Assembly (NCBI GenBank): GCA_047967505.1
Contig: CM106541.1
Direction: 5' to 3' (one strand)
Source of the DNA: Dipteris shenzhenensis
Taxonomy: Eukaryota; Polypodiophyta; Polypodiopsida; Gleicheniales
DNA length: 64,000 nt
Shown piece by piece: positions 63,489 to 64,000 of the stretch; the first letter of the stretch is position 1; every line of letters starts with the position of its first letter. Made by a program: the position numbers and the translations under genes. The notes under the pieces were generated by a model. The model was not told the origin of the DNA. It saw only the letters and a program-made list of their open reading frames with translations, and ran no database searches.

Positions 63489-64000
63489 TGAAAATAACAA
63501 TCTTGATGGTTGTGAACAGGGTGTGTCAGAGGTGCAAATACATCAGACAAAGTGGGCGATTTGACGTACGCAGGCAGGGAGTCAAGTCCGTTGCCAAGGG
63601 TATCTACATCGAAGGGGTGGGGAAGTGTAACAAGTTAATTGACTCAAAGGGAAGAAAAGGAGCTTTGGGAGTTCCTGCACCTTCATTTTTTGGGAGGATT
63701 AGAACACTGATAGGTGTAAAGTCACAAATGATCTAGTTCTGTGGGGATAGCATGGACCACTCTTGGAATCCAACAACAGAAATTGAGGCGTGTTGCAAGA
63801 ACCAACGCCAGCAAAGTGGAAGGTTGCTGAAGGAACTAATATCAGCTTGGAAGAGTTGCATATTCTTATAGAAGGAGGATTATAATATTTCTATAAGGGA
63901 AGAGTAGGGTGAGGTGGCAAGCATCTTTGTGCCAACCCTCCACTTGTCCTTCTAGGTATTATAATATTGAGAAGGAGCCATGAGGCATCTTAGACTTAGG
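63489..64000 (+). other. Possible downstream exons, unrecognised
   Basis: A basic frame at 63488-63736 (CQRCKYIRQSGRFDVRRQGV, GKCNKLIDSKGRKGALGVPA) and a later short frame, PTPAKWKVAEGTNISLEELH, ending in a TAA near 63883. Both could belong to the gene split by element D. No known domain, and no splice sites are proven. Confidence 0.3.

Overview
The window looks like repeat-dominated nuclear DNA from a land plant with a large genome. It carries Ty1/copia and Ty3/gypsy-type LTR retrotransposons primed by the initiator tRNA-Met complement, a plant-type LINE fragment, long purine-only microsatellites and one 100-N assembly gap. I see no rRNA, tRNA, CRISPR or bacterial gene organisation. The species cannot be fixed from the sequence; a fern, lycophyte or gymnosperm is only a guess. 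Nearly all coding signal is gag or pol of mobile elements, mostly broken by stops and frameshifts.

Layout. 1-17.0 kb: a minus-strand gypsy-like element (gag at 1-1330, 5' LTR at 15955-17003) whose purine-rich tract is split by two complete copia elements, B1 (1607-8059, minus) and A1 (8083-14223, plus). Each has its own 5-bp target duplication, and they sit 23 bp apart. B1 also contains a 565-bp transposon with short terminal inverted repeats (3651-4215) and a 452-bp tandem duplication of its zinc-knuckle region. 17.0-18.35 kb: scraps of another copia element and a truncated gypsy LTR that runs into the gap (18353-18452). 18.45-21.7 kb: decayed gypsy RT-RNase H-integrase, followed out of order by a protease fragment. 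21.78-28.7 kb: two complementary pieces of copia family B in opposite orientation, best explained by an inversion of about 4.6 kb. 28.7-34.0 kb: poorly recognisable DNA with a probable LTR (about 30140) and a LINE endonuclease fragment (about 32620-33480). 34.03-35.36 kb: a probable solo gypsy LTR.

35.99-41.87 kb holds the best-preserved element, copia A2. It has near-identical LTRs and one 1354-codon gag-pol frame broken by only two stops. It is inserted in an older unidentified coding region (35.4-35.99 plus 41.87-44.9 kb). 45.4-54.3 kb is a second minus-strand gypsy-like element with gag and protease, a TAACC-rich leader and another kilobase-scale purine tract. It is interrupted by a complete 2.9-kb gag-only element, C (46064-48940). 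54.3-56.76 kb has a gypsy LTR fragment fused to a 5' fragment of copia B.

56.76-64 kb is the least TE-like part. It holds a broken ORF with a ParB/sulfiredoxin-like signature behind a TATA box and a possible primer-binding site, gene-like but frameshifted sequence at 58-59 kb, AT-rich spacer, and an unidentified ORF split at 60745 by a second complete gag-only element, D (60746-63399). The autonomous copia elements could in principle have supplied enzymes in trans to gag-only elements like C and D; that is inference. I found no clearly new functional system. The strongest candidates for follow-up are the two gag-only elements, the ParB-like ORF and the purine tracts that collect insertions.
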